Source of the DNA: a bacterium
GTDB lineage: Bacteria > Zixibacteria > MSB-5A5 > GN15 > FEB-12
NCBI GenBank assembly: GCA_016708025.1
Contig: JADJGQ010000002.1
Span: 310,001 to 374,000 of the forward strand
Reading direction: 5' to 3'
DNA: 64,000 bases
Shown here: piece after piece, positions 9,313 to 20,000 of the stretch
Layout: each line of letters begins with the position of its first letter
How positions within the stretch are numbered: the stretch's first letter is position 1
The notes under the pieces: generated by a model
Told to the model about the DNA's origin: nothing
The model's input: the letters and a program-made list of their open reading frames with translations, nothing else
Databases searched by the model: none
Translations under genes and position numbers: made by a program

Positions 9313-12300
9313 CATTGTCGACGACAGCTTGCTCCGGGACTTTATCAACGAGTCTCGTGAGCACCTGGCGACCATCGAGTCGGATCTGCTCCTCGTTGAA
9401 GAAAGCGGCGCCGACATCGATGATGCACTGGTCAACAAGGTCTTTCGCGCCGCCCACTCCATAAAAGGGGGCAGTAGCTTCTTTGGCTTGAACAATGTCA
9501 AAGAGCTTTCCCATCGCGCCGAGACCATACTTGACATGGTTCGCTCGCGCAAGATGGTCCCCAATGCCGAAGTGACCAACGTCCTGCTGGCCGCATTCGA
9601 TCAGCTTCGTGAGATGATCAATCATATTGACACCAGCGACCAGCTCGATATCTCCGATCTGCTCGTCAGTCTCACCGGGCTGGCTTCATCCTATCTTCCG
9701 GCCGAACAGAAAAACTCACTCTACGCTGAGGCAACACTGGAAACCCCGGACGGCAAACGGCAGGTGAAGTTGCCGCAGACCGATATCGAAAAAGCGCAGC
9801 GTACCGGCCAGTACATCTATTGGATCGATTGCGACCTGGTGCATGATATCGAACGGAAAGGCCAGAATATCCTTTCGGTTTTCAATACGATCACCGCAAC
9901 CAGTGAGATCCTTGATTGCGAAGTCGACTACACCGCCGTGGGAGATCTGGACGGAGCGATCGGGAATCGAGTACCGCTTCGTCTGATCGTAGCTACCGTT
10001 CTGGAGCCGGATCTGGTGGGCGGGATATTTGACACCATTCCGCAGGAACGCATCCATATGATCTTTGATCCGCAAGGAGCACAGCAAGCTCCGGTGATGA
10101 CCGACACGCGGGTCATGCATGAAACAGCGGATGAAGCTCCGGTCGAGCAGATGGCGGCACCCGTCCGTGCGACAGTGACGGAAGCATCGATCGCAAAAAC
10201 TCAGACGGTCAAATCAAGCGACTCAAACGGCCAGTCTGCATCGAGCGATGAAACGCTCCGTGTGAATGTCAAATTGCTGGAAAGCCTGATGAATCTCGCG
10301 GGCGAACTGGTCCTGAGCCGCAATCAACTTCGCGCGGCTGTCGCTCAGGACAATCGCAAATTGCTTGCCTCGGCCGATCAGCGGGTCAATCAGGTGACCT
10401 CCGAACTTCAGGATGTCATCATGCAAACCCGCCTCCAGCCGATCGGCAATGTATTCGCCAAATTTCCGCGAGTTGTTCGTGACCTCTCCCGGTCGCTCGG
10501 AAAAGAAATACAACTCGACATGGAGGGGAACGATGTCGCCCTGGATAAGACCCTGATCGAAGGGTTGTCGGACCCATTGACGCACATGGTGCGCAATGCG
10601 GTCGATCACGGGATAGAGACCACCGACGAACGCATTCGCTCAGGCAAAAAGCCGACAGGGATCGTGCGTATCGAGGCTCGACATGAAGCCGGCCAGGTTG
10701 TGGTGGAGATCTCCGACGACGGCAAAGGGATCGACTCAGAACGGGTTGCCGATTCAGCCGTCAAAAAAGGTCTGATCACAGCAGAGAAGGTTCAGGGAAT
10801 GTCGGAGAGAGACAAACAGATGCTGATCTTCCTCCCCGGTCTTTCAACCGCCGCCAAGGTATCCGATGTCTCCGGCCGTGGTGTCGGAATGGATGTGGTC
10901 AAAACCAATCTGGACCGTCTCGGTGGACAAGTCGAGATCCTGTCGACGATCGGCAAGGGTTCGACCTTCCGGATCAAACTCCCCCTGACGCTGGCGATCA
11001 TCCCATCGCTCATCGTCTCCGAACGTGAAGAACGCTTTGCCATCCCGCAGACGAATATCGAAGAGCTATTGCGTTTACGAGCCGACGAGGTGAAGAACCG
11101 CATTGAGATAGTAGGAGATTCCGAAGTTCTTCTCCTGCGCGATCGCCTGCTACCGCTGGCCCGTCTTGCCGATGTGATCGGCGCGCTGCCGGTCTACGAA
11201 GATCAGGAATCGGGGCAGCAGGAAATAGATCGACGGACCAAACTCAAAGACAGGCGGACGATCCGTTTCACCCAACATGGTGCAGACGATACGCGACGCG
11301 AGTCATTGGAACTGCGCCAACCAGGCGACCGCCGTCAGTCGACGACCTCGGCGATCGAGATCGCCATCGTTACGACCGGGACAATGTCCTATGGCCTGGT
11401 GGTTGGATCATTCCACGACACCGAAGAAGTCGTGGTCAAGCCGCTGGGAAGTCGGCTGAAGCATCTGCGCGAGTATTCCGGCGCCACAATTCTGGGCGAT
11501 GGTTCTGTTGCCCTGATCCTGGATTCCGCCGGGCTGGCTGACAAAGCCGGGTTGACCTCGGTTTCCGGAACTTCCCGGGCCGTAGAGATCGCTGCAGAGG
11601 CTGAAGCTCAGCGTCTGCAGGATGTTCACTCGCTCTTGCTCTTCCACAATGGACCATCTACACCGTGCGCGGTTCCTCTCGATCTGGTACATCGTATTGA
11701 GCATATCTCACCAGCACAGGTGGAAAATCTGGGCAATCACCGCACCATGCAGTACCGCGGCAATTCATTACCGCTGGTTACTCTTTCCGATGCTGCCGCT
11801 GTCAATTCAGTGGAAGGAGAGGAAGATCTGGTGGTGCTGGTCTTTAATGTCAATGGGCATGAAGTCGGTCTGCTTGGAAGCATGCCGGTCGACGTGGACG
11901 AGGCAAAAATCGTCATCGACCAGGTAACTCATCGCCAGCGTGGCATTGCCGGTTCGGCGATCCTCCATGGCGAAACAACGCTGATAGCCGACCTTTACGA
12001 ATTGGTCGACACGGTGCATCCCGAATGGGCAGCGGCCCGTGAAGAGATGCGGATCGCCGCCAGCGCGCCGGATGCGGCAGTGACCACTATCCTGCTGGCT
12101 GAGGATTCTGATTTCTTCCGCGCCCAGGTCAAAAAGTACCTCGAGGAAGACGGATTCCGCGTTTTGGCCGCACCCGATGGCGAGGCCGCCTGGGAACTGC
12201 TGGATGCCAATACGGATACGGTCAGTATTGTCGTTACCGATGTTGAAATGCCGCGCCTGACCGGATTCGGTCTGGCCGCGCGAATTCGGGCCGACCAGCG

Positions 12301-12466
12301 GACTTCGCACCTCCCCGTTATCGCTGTCACGTCGTTGGCAGGCGAAGAGGACATGGCCCGCGGCCGCGAGGCAGGGGTAACGGAATATCATGTCAAACTG
12401 GATAGAGACAAACTGCTCACAAGTGTGCACGCCTATGCCAACGGAACGGCGATAGCCGCGATTTGA
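9302..12466 (+). CDS. cheA: Chemosensory histidine kinase CheA with C-terminal receiver
   Basis: A 1054-residue protein. P1/HPt carries H52 (AAHSIKGGSSF). Residues about 130-255 form an intermediate alpha/beta domain in place of a recognisable P2. P3 dimerisation starts near 316 (LLESLMNLAGELVLS). The P4 ATPase has N box MVRNAVDHGIE near 430 and GVGMDVVKTNL. P5/CheW-like covers about 563-755. A second CheW-like stretch covers about 770-910. A C-terminal receiver has D980 (VVTDVEMPRLTG). Known role: phosphorylates CheY and CheB receivers in response to MCP arrays. The ATG at 9302 lies inside the end of the STAS gene with GAGGAG upstream; an in-frame start at 9215 would only add residues overlapping that gene. 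The hybrid form resembles chemosensory systems for non-flagellar outputs (inference). Confidence 0.95.
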   Translation: MSNNIVDDSLLRDFINESREHLATIESDLLLVEESGADIDDALVNKVFRAAHSIKGGSSFFGLNNVKELSHRAETILDMVRSRKMVPNAEVTNVLLAAFDQLREMINHIDTSDQLDISDLLVSLTGLASSYLPAEQKNSLYAEATLETPDGKRQVKLPQTDIEKAQRTGQYIYWIDCDLVHDIERKGQNILSVFNTITATSEILDCEVDYTAVGDLDGAIGNRVPLRLIVATVLEPDLVGGIFDTIPQERIHMIFDPQGAQQAPVMTDTRVMHETADEAPVEQMAAPVRATVTEASIAKTQTVKSSDSNGQSASSDETLRVNVKLLESLMNLAGELVLSRNQLRAAVAQDNRKLLASADQRVNQVTSELQDVIMQTRLQPIGNVFAKFPRVVRDLSRSLGKEIQLDMEGNDVALDKTLIEGLSDPLTHMVRNAVDHGIETTDERIRSGKKPTGIVRIEARHEAGQVVVEISDDGKGIDSERVADSAVKKGLITAEKVQGMSERDKQMLIFLPGLSTAAKVSDVSGRGVGMDVVKTNLDRLGGQVEILSTIGKGSTFRIKLPLTLAIIPSLIVSEREERFAIPQTNIEELLRLRADEVKNRIEIVGDSEVLLLRDRLLPLARLADVIGALPVYEDQESGQQEIDRRTKLKDRRTIRFTQHGADDTRRESLELRQPGDRRQSTTSAIEIAIVTTGTMSYGLVVGSFHDTEEVVVKPLGSRLKHLREYSGATILGDGSVALILDSAGLADKAGLTSVSGTSRAVEIAAEAEAQRLQDVHSLLLFHNGPSTPCAVPLDLVHRIEHISPAQVENLGNHRTMQYRGNSLPLVTLSDAAAVNSVEGEEDLVVLVFNVNGHEVGLLGSMPVDVDEAKIVIDQVTHRQRGIAGSAILHGETTLIADLYELVDTVHPEWAAAREEMRIAASAPDAAVTTILLAEDSDFFRAQVKKYLEEDGFRVLAAPDGEAAWELLDANTDTVSIVVTDVEMPRLTGFGLAARIRADQRTSHLPVIAVTSLAGEEDMARGREAGVTEYHVKLDRDKLLTSVHAYANGTAIAAI

Positions 12467-12527
12467 CGAGCAGGGAGCTGTAAGGTAGAAAAAGCAACAA
12501 TTCAAACGACGATACAGGAGCACGAAA

Positions 12528-14219
12528 ATGAGTATTGCCAACATGACTATTGCCAAGAAGCTGCTGGCCGGCTTTGCCGTAGTCGCATGCATCACCCTGG
12601 GGCTGGGCCTTTTTGGCTACTATGGCGCCATCAAGACGGACGAAGCCATTGAAGAATTGGGAGTCGTTCGACTCCCCTCGGTGGAGAGTCTGCTCGAAAT
12701 GCACCTTGCATTGGAGACGATCAACGCCATCGAGGAAGAGCTTTTCACCAGCAATGTATCAGACGCGACCCGTTCTGAATGCAAACTGGAATACGCTGCT
12801 GCCAAACAGCAGTTGGAAAAGAATTGGAAGATATACGAACCGCTGCCGCAGACTAAAGAAGAAGCGATTGAATGGAAGAAATTCGTACCGCTGTATGAGT
12901 CATATTGGCGCCAGCACGAAGAGTATATTGAGATGGCATTCAACCGCTCAAACAATAGCAGAATTTCCGATGCAAAATTCGCCGCAGCCATGGATGCGGT
13001 GGATAAGTCGGAACAGCCAGTTCATCAGAGTGTGGAACGACTAGTTGAAATCAACATGTTTGTAGCGGATTCGACCTGGAAAGCCTCAGAAGTACTGGCC
13101 AACAATCTTAAGGCCGGCAACTTGACCGCAGCCATTGTCGGATTGGTCCTTGCCATGTTTTTGGGTTGGATGCTGAGCCGTGCGATCGTAAAGCCGATCC
13201 GCCGCGTGGCAGACATGCTCCGTGACATTTCCGAGGGAGAAGGCGACCTGACAAAGCGAATCCCGGTGACCAGCAAAGATGAGGTAGGTGAACTTGCCAC
13301 ATACTTCAATAAATTTGTCGAGAAACTCCAGGGAGTGATCGGGCATATCGCAGGCAACGCCCATACGGTTGCATCGGCCGCGTCGCAACTCTCAGCGATC
13401 AGTGCCCAGACTTCCCAGAATGTGATGTCGATGCACGAACGGACCTCCACGGTTGCCGCGGCCGCAGAAGAGTCCAGCGCCAACACGACCTCTGTCGCCA
13501 CCAGCATGGAACAGGCGACCGGCAACCTCGCTTCCGTCGCCACGGCGACCGAGGAGATGACCGCAACGATCGGCGAGATCGCTTCGAATTCTGAAAAGGC
13601 TCGCGCAATCAGTTCAGAGGCCGGATCTCGCGCGGCAGAGATCTCCTCGCTGATGCAGCAACTCGGCATCGCCGCCAAAGAGATCGGAAAAGTGACCGAG
13701 ACCATTACAGAGATCTCCTCGCAGACGAACCTGCTGGCATTAAACGCCACTATCGAAGCCGCCCGTGCAGGAGCCGCCGGTAAGGGATTTGCGGTCGTGG
13801 CCAACGAGATCAAAGAGCTGGCCAAGCAGACAGCGGCCGCAACCGAAGATATCAAAGCAAAGATCGATGGTGTCCAGGGTTCGGCCGGCAGCGCGATCGC
13901 TGATATCGAACGGATCACCGGCGTGATCTCTGAAGTAAGCCAGTTGGTAGCCGGTATTGCCACCGCTATCGAAGAACAGGCGGCGGTGACCAAGGATGTG
14001 GCCACCCACGTGGCTGAGGCTTCAGTCGGCGTCCGCGATGCCAGTGAGCGCGTAGCCCAGACAGCCGCGGTTTCGATGTCGATGGCACAGGATATCGCCG
14101 GTGTCAGCTCAGCGACATCGGAAATTCGGTCAGGTGGAGAGCAGGTGCAGTCAAGCGCGGCAGAATTGTCACGCCTGTCTGAGCAGCTTCGAGGAATGGT
14201 CGAGCAGTTCAAGATCTGA
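12528..14219 (+). CDS. Methyl-accepting chemotaxis protein
   Basis: A 563-residue transmembrane receptor. TM1 is about 10-32; a mostly helical periplasmic region (35-195, four-helix-bundle type) follows; TM2 is about 199-220; HAMP is about 220-270 (VKPIRRVADMLRDISEGEGDL); then a long cytoplasmic signalling coiled coil. The hairpin tip that contacts CheA and CheW is intact near 393-425 (SSQTNLLALNATIEAARAG). There is no C-terminal CheR-tethering pentapeptide; the protein ends QFKI. An AGGAG-type Shine-Dalgarno precedes the ATG. It sits between cheA and cheW, so it is the dedicated receptor of this array. The ligand cannot be read from the sequence. Confidence 0.95.
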   Translation: MSIANMTIAKKLLAGFAVVACITLGLGLFGYYGAIKTDEAIEELGVVRLPSVESLLEMHLALETINAIEEELFTSNVSDATRSECKLEYAAAKQQLEKNWKIYEPLPQTKEEAIEWKKFVPLYESYWRQHEEYIEMAFNRSNNSRISDAKFAAAMDAVDKSEQPVHQSVERLVEINMFVADSTWKASEVLANNLKAGNLTAAIVGLVLAMFLGWMLSRAIVKPIRRVADMLRDISEGEGDLTKRIPVTSKDEVGELATYFNKFVEKLQGVIGHIAGNAHTVASAASQLSAISAQTSQNVMSMHERTSTVAAAAEESSANTTSVATSMEQATGNLASVATATEEMTATIGEIASNSEKARAISSEAGSRAAEISSLMQQLGIAAKEIGKVTETITEISSQTNLLALNATIEAARAGAAGKGFAVVANEIKELAKQTAAATEDIKAKIDGVQGSAGSAIADIERITGVISEVSQLVAGIATAIEEQAAVTKDVATHVAEASVGVRDASERVAQTAAVSMSMAQDIAGVSSATSEIRSGGEQVQSSAAELSRLSEQLRGMVEQFKI

Positions 14220-14281
14220 ACCTGAACCAGTTTGCGGGTGTGTGGAATGTGTCCGGCATCCGATTGAGGAGAAGCAGAACA

Positions 14282-14740
14282 ATGCGCTATGACGACGAGT
14301 CCAACGATGGGTTGCTGGTCACCGGCTTCATGCTGGGAAAGGCAACATTTGGTGTGGACGCGCGATTGGTCCAGGAAGTAGTCAAGGTCGGCGATGTTAC
14401 GCGAGTGCATGATGCGCCGACCGGCGTGATCGGGATACGCAATCTGCGGGGACGGATAGTCACCGTACTCGATATGGCGGTCCATCTGAATCTGGGCTGC
14501 GTCGAACCCGGTCCGGAAACTCGCATGCTGATCATGGAATATCAGGGTGAATCATACGGTTTCCTGGTAGATGCCGTGACGGACGCGATCGCTCTCGAAG
14601 AGGACCGAATCGCCAGTCCGCCGGCCAGCATGGACGGAGCGCTGCGTGAGCGGGTCCGTGGTGTCTGGCGGGAGGGAGACAAGCTAACCACGATCATTGA
14701 CGCAGATGCGCTCTTCCGCTGGGAAGATGTCGCTCGATGA
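14282..14740 (+). CDS. cheW: CheW coupling protein
   Basis: A 152-residue single CheW domain that links receptors to CheA. Typical features are the early FGVDARLVQEVV strand-helix, GVIGIRNLRGRIVTVLD, and a late LVDAVTDAI segment. I chose the ATG at 14282 because GAGGAG lies about 10 nt upstream; a GTG at 14240 in frame would add 14 residues. It lies between the MCP and cheB genes on the same strand. Confidence 0.94.
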   Translation: MRYDDESNDGLLVTGFMLGKATFGVDARLVQEVVKVGDVTRVHDAPTGVIGIRNLRGRIVTVLDMAVHLNLGCVEPGPETRMLIMEYQGESYGFLVDAVTDAIALEEDRIASPPASMDGALRERVRGVWREGDKLTTIIDADALFRWEDVAR

Positions 14741-14783
14741 ACCATCTAATGGCAAACCTATCTGGCCATAGGAGCAGGCACGC

Positions 14784-15926
14784 GTGAGAGTATTTGTTGC
14801 AGATGATGCCATCTTGTTTCGACGGGTGATGTCCGAGGTCCTGGCGACTCTTCCGGATGTTGAGGTGATCGGACAGGCACAGAACGGGAAACTGGCGCTT
14901 CAAAAGGTGCGCGAGTTAAAACCTGATCTGCTGACGCTCGACATGGAAATGCCGGAGATGGATGGCCTCGCAGTGCTTGATGCTATCAAGACACTCGAGG
15001 CGCCACCGCTGGTCATTGTGGTCAGTGCTCTGACCATGCAGGGTGGACGCTTAACCCTCCAGGCCCTGCAGAAGGGTGCGTTTGACTTTATCACCAAGCC
15101 GGAAGGATTGACCGCCGAGCAGAGTCGCGAGATCCTACGGAACGAATTGGCCCCGCGCATCAAGGCCATCTCCCTTCGTCTGGGAGTGCGTGGCATTCTT
15201 CGGCGAACACCGGTAAGTGTGCCTGCCATAGGCAGTGCAGTTACGCCGCCCGCACCATCAGGTGCTCCGACCTCTCCTTCTCAAGTGAAGCGCGTCAGCG
15301 TTTCGACCGTGGAGAATAAACCGTTTGCCGGCAAAGTGACCAAGCCGGGAATAGTACTGATCGGCGTCTCGACCGGAGGGCCAAATGCGTTGTCCGCGCT
15401 GATACCGAACATTCCAGGAAACCTGTCAGCTCCCATCTTGATCGTCCAGCACATGCCGCCGCTGTTCACACAGTCGCTCGCAGAGATGCTTCGCAATAAA
15501 AGCTCACTGCAGATCCACGAAGCAAAGGATGGGATGGTGCTCGAGCCGCGCACGGTTTACATCGCACCTGGCGGTCGCCAGATGCGGCTCGCTCCTGGAA
15601 TGAAAGGCGTGAAGACCATCCAGATCACGGATGATCCACCGGAAAACAACTGCAAGCCGGCGGTTGACTACCTCTTCCGATCGGTGGCCAATCACTTCCC
15701 TGGTCAGGCGATGGCAGTGATTTTGACCGGCATGGGGAGCGACGGGACACTTGGGCTTCGCCTGCTCAAACGAAATGGCTGTTTCACCATCGCTCAGGAT
15801 GAAGCATCCTGCGTCGTATACGGAATGCCGCGTGCCGCGGTCGAGGCCGGTGTGGTGGATGTGGTATTGCCACTTGATTCCATTGCCGGTCGGATCACAT
15901 CGGTGGTACAGGGAGGAGGCGCATGA
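14784..15926 (+). CDS. cheB: CheB receptor methylesterase/glutamine deamidase response regulator
   Basis: A 380-residue protein. The N-terminal receiver has D53 (LTLDMEMPEMDG). A Pro/Ser-rich linker covers about 145-180. The C-terminal methylesterase has the catalytic triad S196 (GVSTGGP), H223 (VQHMPP) and D320 (GMGSDGT). Phosphorylation by CheA activates removal of methyl groups from MCP glutamates, giving adaptation. The GTG start is preceded by AGGAG. The stop overlaps the cheR start by 4 nt (ATGA), so the opposing enzymes are translationally coupled. Confidence 0.95.
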   Translation: MRVFVADDAILFRRVMSEVLATLPDVEVIGQAQNGKLALQKVRELKPDLLTLDMEMPEMDGLAVLDAIKTLEAPPLVIVVSALTMQGGRLTLQALQKGAFDFITKPEGLTAEQSREILRNELAPRIKAISLRLGVRGILRRTPVSVPAIGSAVTPPAPSGAPTSPSQVKRVSVSTVENKPFAGKVTKPGIVLIGVSTGGPNALSALIPNIPGNLSAPILIVQHMPPLFTQSLAEMLRNKSSLQIHEAKDGMVLEPRTVYIAPGGRQMRLAPGMKGVKTIQITDDPPENNCKPAVDYLFRSVANHFPGQAMAVILTGMGSDGTLGLRLLKRNGCFTIAQDEASCVVYGMPRAAVEAGVVDVVLPLDSIAGRITSVVQGGGA

Positions 15927-16762
15927 GCACTCCGGCACTGACCAACGAAGAATTGACCGCCTGGAGCAAGAGTATCCATGAATTCTGCGGTGTCTATCTG
16001 GATACAACCAAAGGTTACCTGATCGAAACCCGCCTGGGCGGACTGATGCGAGAGACCGGCTCGGGTGGTTGGTCTGAGTTGCTGTACAAGGTCAAAGGTG
16101 ACGGATCAAGCAAGTTGAAGACCCGTGTCATCAACGCCATCACCACGAATGAAACATCGTTCTTCCGGGACACCGCTCCCTTTGAACTGCTCAAACATAA
16201 GATCTTCCCGGACTTGATCGATCGACGCAAACGAGCCGGCATGAAACTGGTACCGATCCGCGTCCTGAGTGCTGCCTGTTCAACCGGACAGGAAGCATAC
16301 AGCACGGTGATCGTACTCAAAGAAATGCTGGGAGACTTTGCCGGGTACGATATTCGAATTCTGGGGATCGACATATCTGACGATGCGGTTGCCAAGGCGA
16401 GTTATGCTCACTTCAATCGACTCGAACTGGACCGCGGAATGTCCCCCGACAAACTGAATCGCTTTTTCGAGCCAGTTGGTGGGCAGTGGAAAGTACGGGA
16501 CGAGTTGCGGGCGACAACAACCTTTCGTCGCGCCAATTTGCTGGAACCGATCGCATCGCCTGCCCCATTCGATCTCATTTTTTGCCGGAATGTCGCCATC
16601 TACTTTACAGAACCGGACAAGATCCGGCTTTTCAAAAACCTTGGCAAAGTGTTGGCCCGCGATGGTGCGCTGATCATCGGCTCCACTGAATCGATCAGCG
16701 GACTCTGTCCCGAATTCGAGCCCAAACGCTACCTCAGATCTGTCTTCTATCAGTTCAAATAG
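15923..16762 (+). CDS. cheR: CheR chemotaxis protein methyltransferase
   Basis: A 279-residue SAM-dependent methyltransferase for MCP glutamates. Visible motifs are TTNETSFFRD in the N-terminal helical part, the SAM-binding AACSTGQEAYS, ILGIDIS, and DLIFCRNVAIYF. The length is normal for the family and the C-terminus is complete (RSVFYQFK). It is coupled to cheB by a 4-nt overlap and is the last gene of the chemosensory block. No obvious terminator follows, only a weak 5-bp stem (TGTGG/CCACA, 16771-16785). Confidence 0.95.
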   Translation: MSTPALTNEELTAWSKSIHEFCGVYLDTTKGYLIETRLGGLMRETGSGGWSELLYKVKGDGSSKLKTRVINAITTNETSFFRDTAPFELLKHKIFPDLIDRRKRAGMKLVPIRVLSAACSTGQEAYSTVIVLKEMLGDFAGYDIRILGIDISDDAVAKASYAHFNRLELDRGMSPDKLNRFFEPVGGQWKVRDELRATTTFRRANLLEPIASPAPFDLIFCRNVAIYFTEPDKIRLFKNLGKVLARDGALIIGSTESISGLCPEFEPKRYLRSVFYQFK

Positions 16763-16877
16763 TGGCCCGGTGTGGAAGTACCACATGCAGCTCGCCTCAT
16801 CCCGACTTTCTAAACCGAAGGGCAATGATAACCACATTCCCGGCATCTAATCTGGAAGCCGAGTGTCCAGATTTTTC

Positions 16878-16906
16878 TTGCGCATTGTGGACTATTTTTG
16901 TATATT
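16878..16906 (+). promoter_or_regulatory. Candidate promoter for the 17055-23026 gene pair
   Basis: TTGCGC (16878-16883), a 17-nt spacer, then TATATT (16901-16906), a 5/6 match to the housekeeping -10. The predicted transcript start near 16913 lies downstream of the earliest in-frame GTG of the next gene (16863), which supports a start at 17055. Read by eye only. Confidence 0.45.
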
Positions 16907-17054
16907 ATTCAAGCGCTGGGGAATTCGATATGGCTCGATCGCCAATCAAACGAATCAGTTTTCCTACCGGTGCTTGAGGTCTGATGTCCGACGGGGTGAT
17001 TCCTGGGGCCACTTCAATTGTCGTCTGCCCCTCGTCCACAGACTATCGCCTTTG

Positions 17055-20000
17055 ATGATCCTTGATAAATTTCGAATAGAATCTGTTATCGGCGGCAAAC
17101 GCTCGGGCATTCTCATTGTATGCTGCATTCTGATCCTGGGATTGTGCGGTGGTTCATCCACGCATGGTCAGGATTGGTCTGTCAATATTTTCATGCAGCC
17201 GTTTCCCTCGCCTTACTTAAGCGACTTTGAACGAAATCCCACCAACGGCTCCCTCTCAATCACCAACAATAGCGGCAGTGCGGCCGAGATCATTGTTTCA
17301 TTGACCGTGGCCAGGACGCAAAGTGGCGTCATTGCTCACGGCCAAAGCAATCCAATGTCCGCACCTGCCGGTTCCACCATTCAGCTAAACTCCGATCGAT
17401 TTATCGACTGGGGTTCTGTCTCCTATGATGGGAGTTATCGAGATGAGGTCTTACGCACTGGTAGACTTCCCGAGGGGGACTATTCTGCATGTGTGGAGAT
17501 ATACAATATTAACGGGAGCCTGTTAGCCGCGGCAGTGTGCGCGTCATTCACTATTGTATATCCATCTCCTCCATCGCTCGTTTTCCCGCTCGATGGCGAC
17601 ACCCTCTCGTCAAATTTCCCGCTCTTTACCTGGACGCCGCTTAGCGTCCCCCCAGGATATCAACTTCAGTACATCTTGAGAATTGCCGAAGTGTTTGAAG
17701 GTCAGACTACGCACCAGGCACTGTTGGCGAATATTCCTCAATACGAAAATGACCTGCTGATGAGTTCGAGCTTTCAGTATCCAATGGATGCCTTTCCACT
17801 GGAGGAAGGAAAGCGCTACGCCTGGCAGGTGCAGGCAGTTGATCAGAACGGATTCCCGCCCTCGGTGAATCAGGGGAGAAGTGAGATCTGGTCGTTTGTC
17901 ATGAGGAGTTCATCAGATTCTTCTTCGACAACAGCGCCACTTCTCGTGGAGATCGTGCCCGATGCGACCGGGCCAATGAGCGACTTCAGCACTTCGTCTT
18001 TTGAAAGTGTTTCCGGTCGACTGGAGACTTATAACAGGTACGGCGGTACCGTTCAGATCCCTATGAATGACGCAGCAGGGGGGACCACCTTTGACAAGGT
18101 CATCCTGAAGGCCGCCGCACACGGCATATTCATAGACAAAGATAAGAAGTCGGTCGCTATCAAAGGTGAGTGGACCAAATCGGGTCGGACCTATGAAGTG
18201 ATGTTCACCGCCTTCTGGGGGTCCGAACATGATCCCCGCCAGAAAAGCCTGACGCTGAAAGGCCCACTTCTTTCGCGGGTCTTTCCTGACGCCCTCAGCG
18301 GACTTGCCGAAGAGTATCTGATTTTCGGCACGACGGAATTTGATCTGAAAGTAGCCGATCTCCCTGACCAGGCGAGCGATTTTTTCGGAACCGCGGATGA
18401 GATCGAACTCAAGCAGGGGCTCAATTTCCTGGGGAAATTCGATCTGCACCGCACGCCCAACCTCGCGGATGTCATGTCCAAGCTTGGTGTCGAAGAGCCG
18501 CATACGGAACTCCGAGGATATATCAGCCGCGATGTCAACTTTGCCTTCTCAACCGGCGACAAACCGAGTCGAGAGATCGCCTGGGAGATCGCCCTGATCG
18601 GCGCTCTTCCTATTACCCGCTCATTGGTCAGTTGGATGCCGGAAGCCGATGCTGAACTGGAGATCAGTTGGGAACGGGAGAAGTCCACCAAGCCGGGGCC
18701 CGATTCGCTTGAGAAAAAGCTCAGTCTCAAAGTAGGGCTGATCTCCAAGGTGACTTTTCCGTTTCTCAGGAGTGCCGCACGGCTGTCTGATACGATCGAG
18801 GTAACCGGCGCTATCGCTCTCGAATTCGAATCGGCCGGCAAACCCGATGTCATTGCATCATTCGAATTCGATGATATCATTAATTTCCCGAAATTCGAGA
18901 ATGTGTTTAAGTTCCACGACCCCAAGCTGGAGTGGAACATCTCGAAGAGTGAAGTCACGATCGGCGGAGAATTCGATTTCGGCAAATTCGAAAAGGCCGG
19001 GACTATTGAAGTCGAATTCTCGAAAAAGGACTCAGTTGTCGCAGCCAAGCCGGATTCAACCAGTCTGCAGACCTCGACCAACTCCACAACCGGCTCTCCG
19101 GGGTCTGCTGCTACCACGACCGGAACCCCCGCATTGCCATCCAAGGTAAACCTTGCCGCCATGATGAATAAGGAGAGGCCGGAGCCAATGACGGGTGGCA
19201 AGTCGGCCAATAAGCGAGAAGTCAAAGTGACTGCGAAGTTCGCGCAATCGGCGCTGCGTTCGCTCACCCCGTGGAATCTCATTCGCACCGGGCTCAATTT
19301 GGCGGATAATCTCGATCTGCAGGGGCCGGACTTTCTGCAAAACCTGCCATCACTCAACGAACTTGCCATGTCCTTTAGTCCCGGTGAAGCCTCGTCCATG
19401 GTTCTCCGAGGAAAGGTCGACTATCAGAGTTCATCTACCGACATTATCGCCACGCGGGCGGAATCATCCGGCAAAAAGGGTTTCATGCTCGGACTCAAAC
19501 CGGAAAACTGGTCGATCACCAAGTACTTCCCCGATTTCACTATGCCGGGTCTCGACAATCTGGACCTCTCAAATGTCGCCCTGGTCGTTAGCAATATCGA
19601 AGGGATCATGCCATCGTCCGAATTGGGTGAGGAGGAGCTGGCATTCTACGCGGCTGCTTATGGGACTGACAACTTTACGACCGTCATAAAACCGGGGCTG
19701 AATCTCATCGCCGCAATCCCCGGAGAGAAGCTGGTGAGTGACGGACCACTCCTTCCAATCATGAACAAGCTCGGAGTAGAGCGCGGGACTGTACTTCTCC
19801 AGGGGAGTCTGGGGAGATACCCGAAAGACATTTACCTCCTCGCAGAATTTCCGGCCATGCAGCCGGAAGGGGCACCGGAATGGTTCAAGTCTGGACAAAT
19901 TGCTCTCGAATTTACCGGATTGCCGTCAGTAGGTCTGGTCGGTGCGCTGAATGTCGCGATTGAAGATGATATCGTCTCATTCCTGGTGAAGACCAAGGCC

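Noticed and set aside
13025..14485. Long 486-codon open frame antisense to the MCP gene
   Set aside because: It mirrors the codon pattern of the repetitive Ala/Glu-rich MCP signalling domain, is low complexity and has no family features.
18191..19399. 402-codon minus-strand frame inside the giant secreted protein gene
   Set aside because: Antisense shadow; Ser/Arg-rich with no domain or ribosome binding site.
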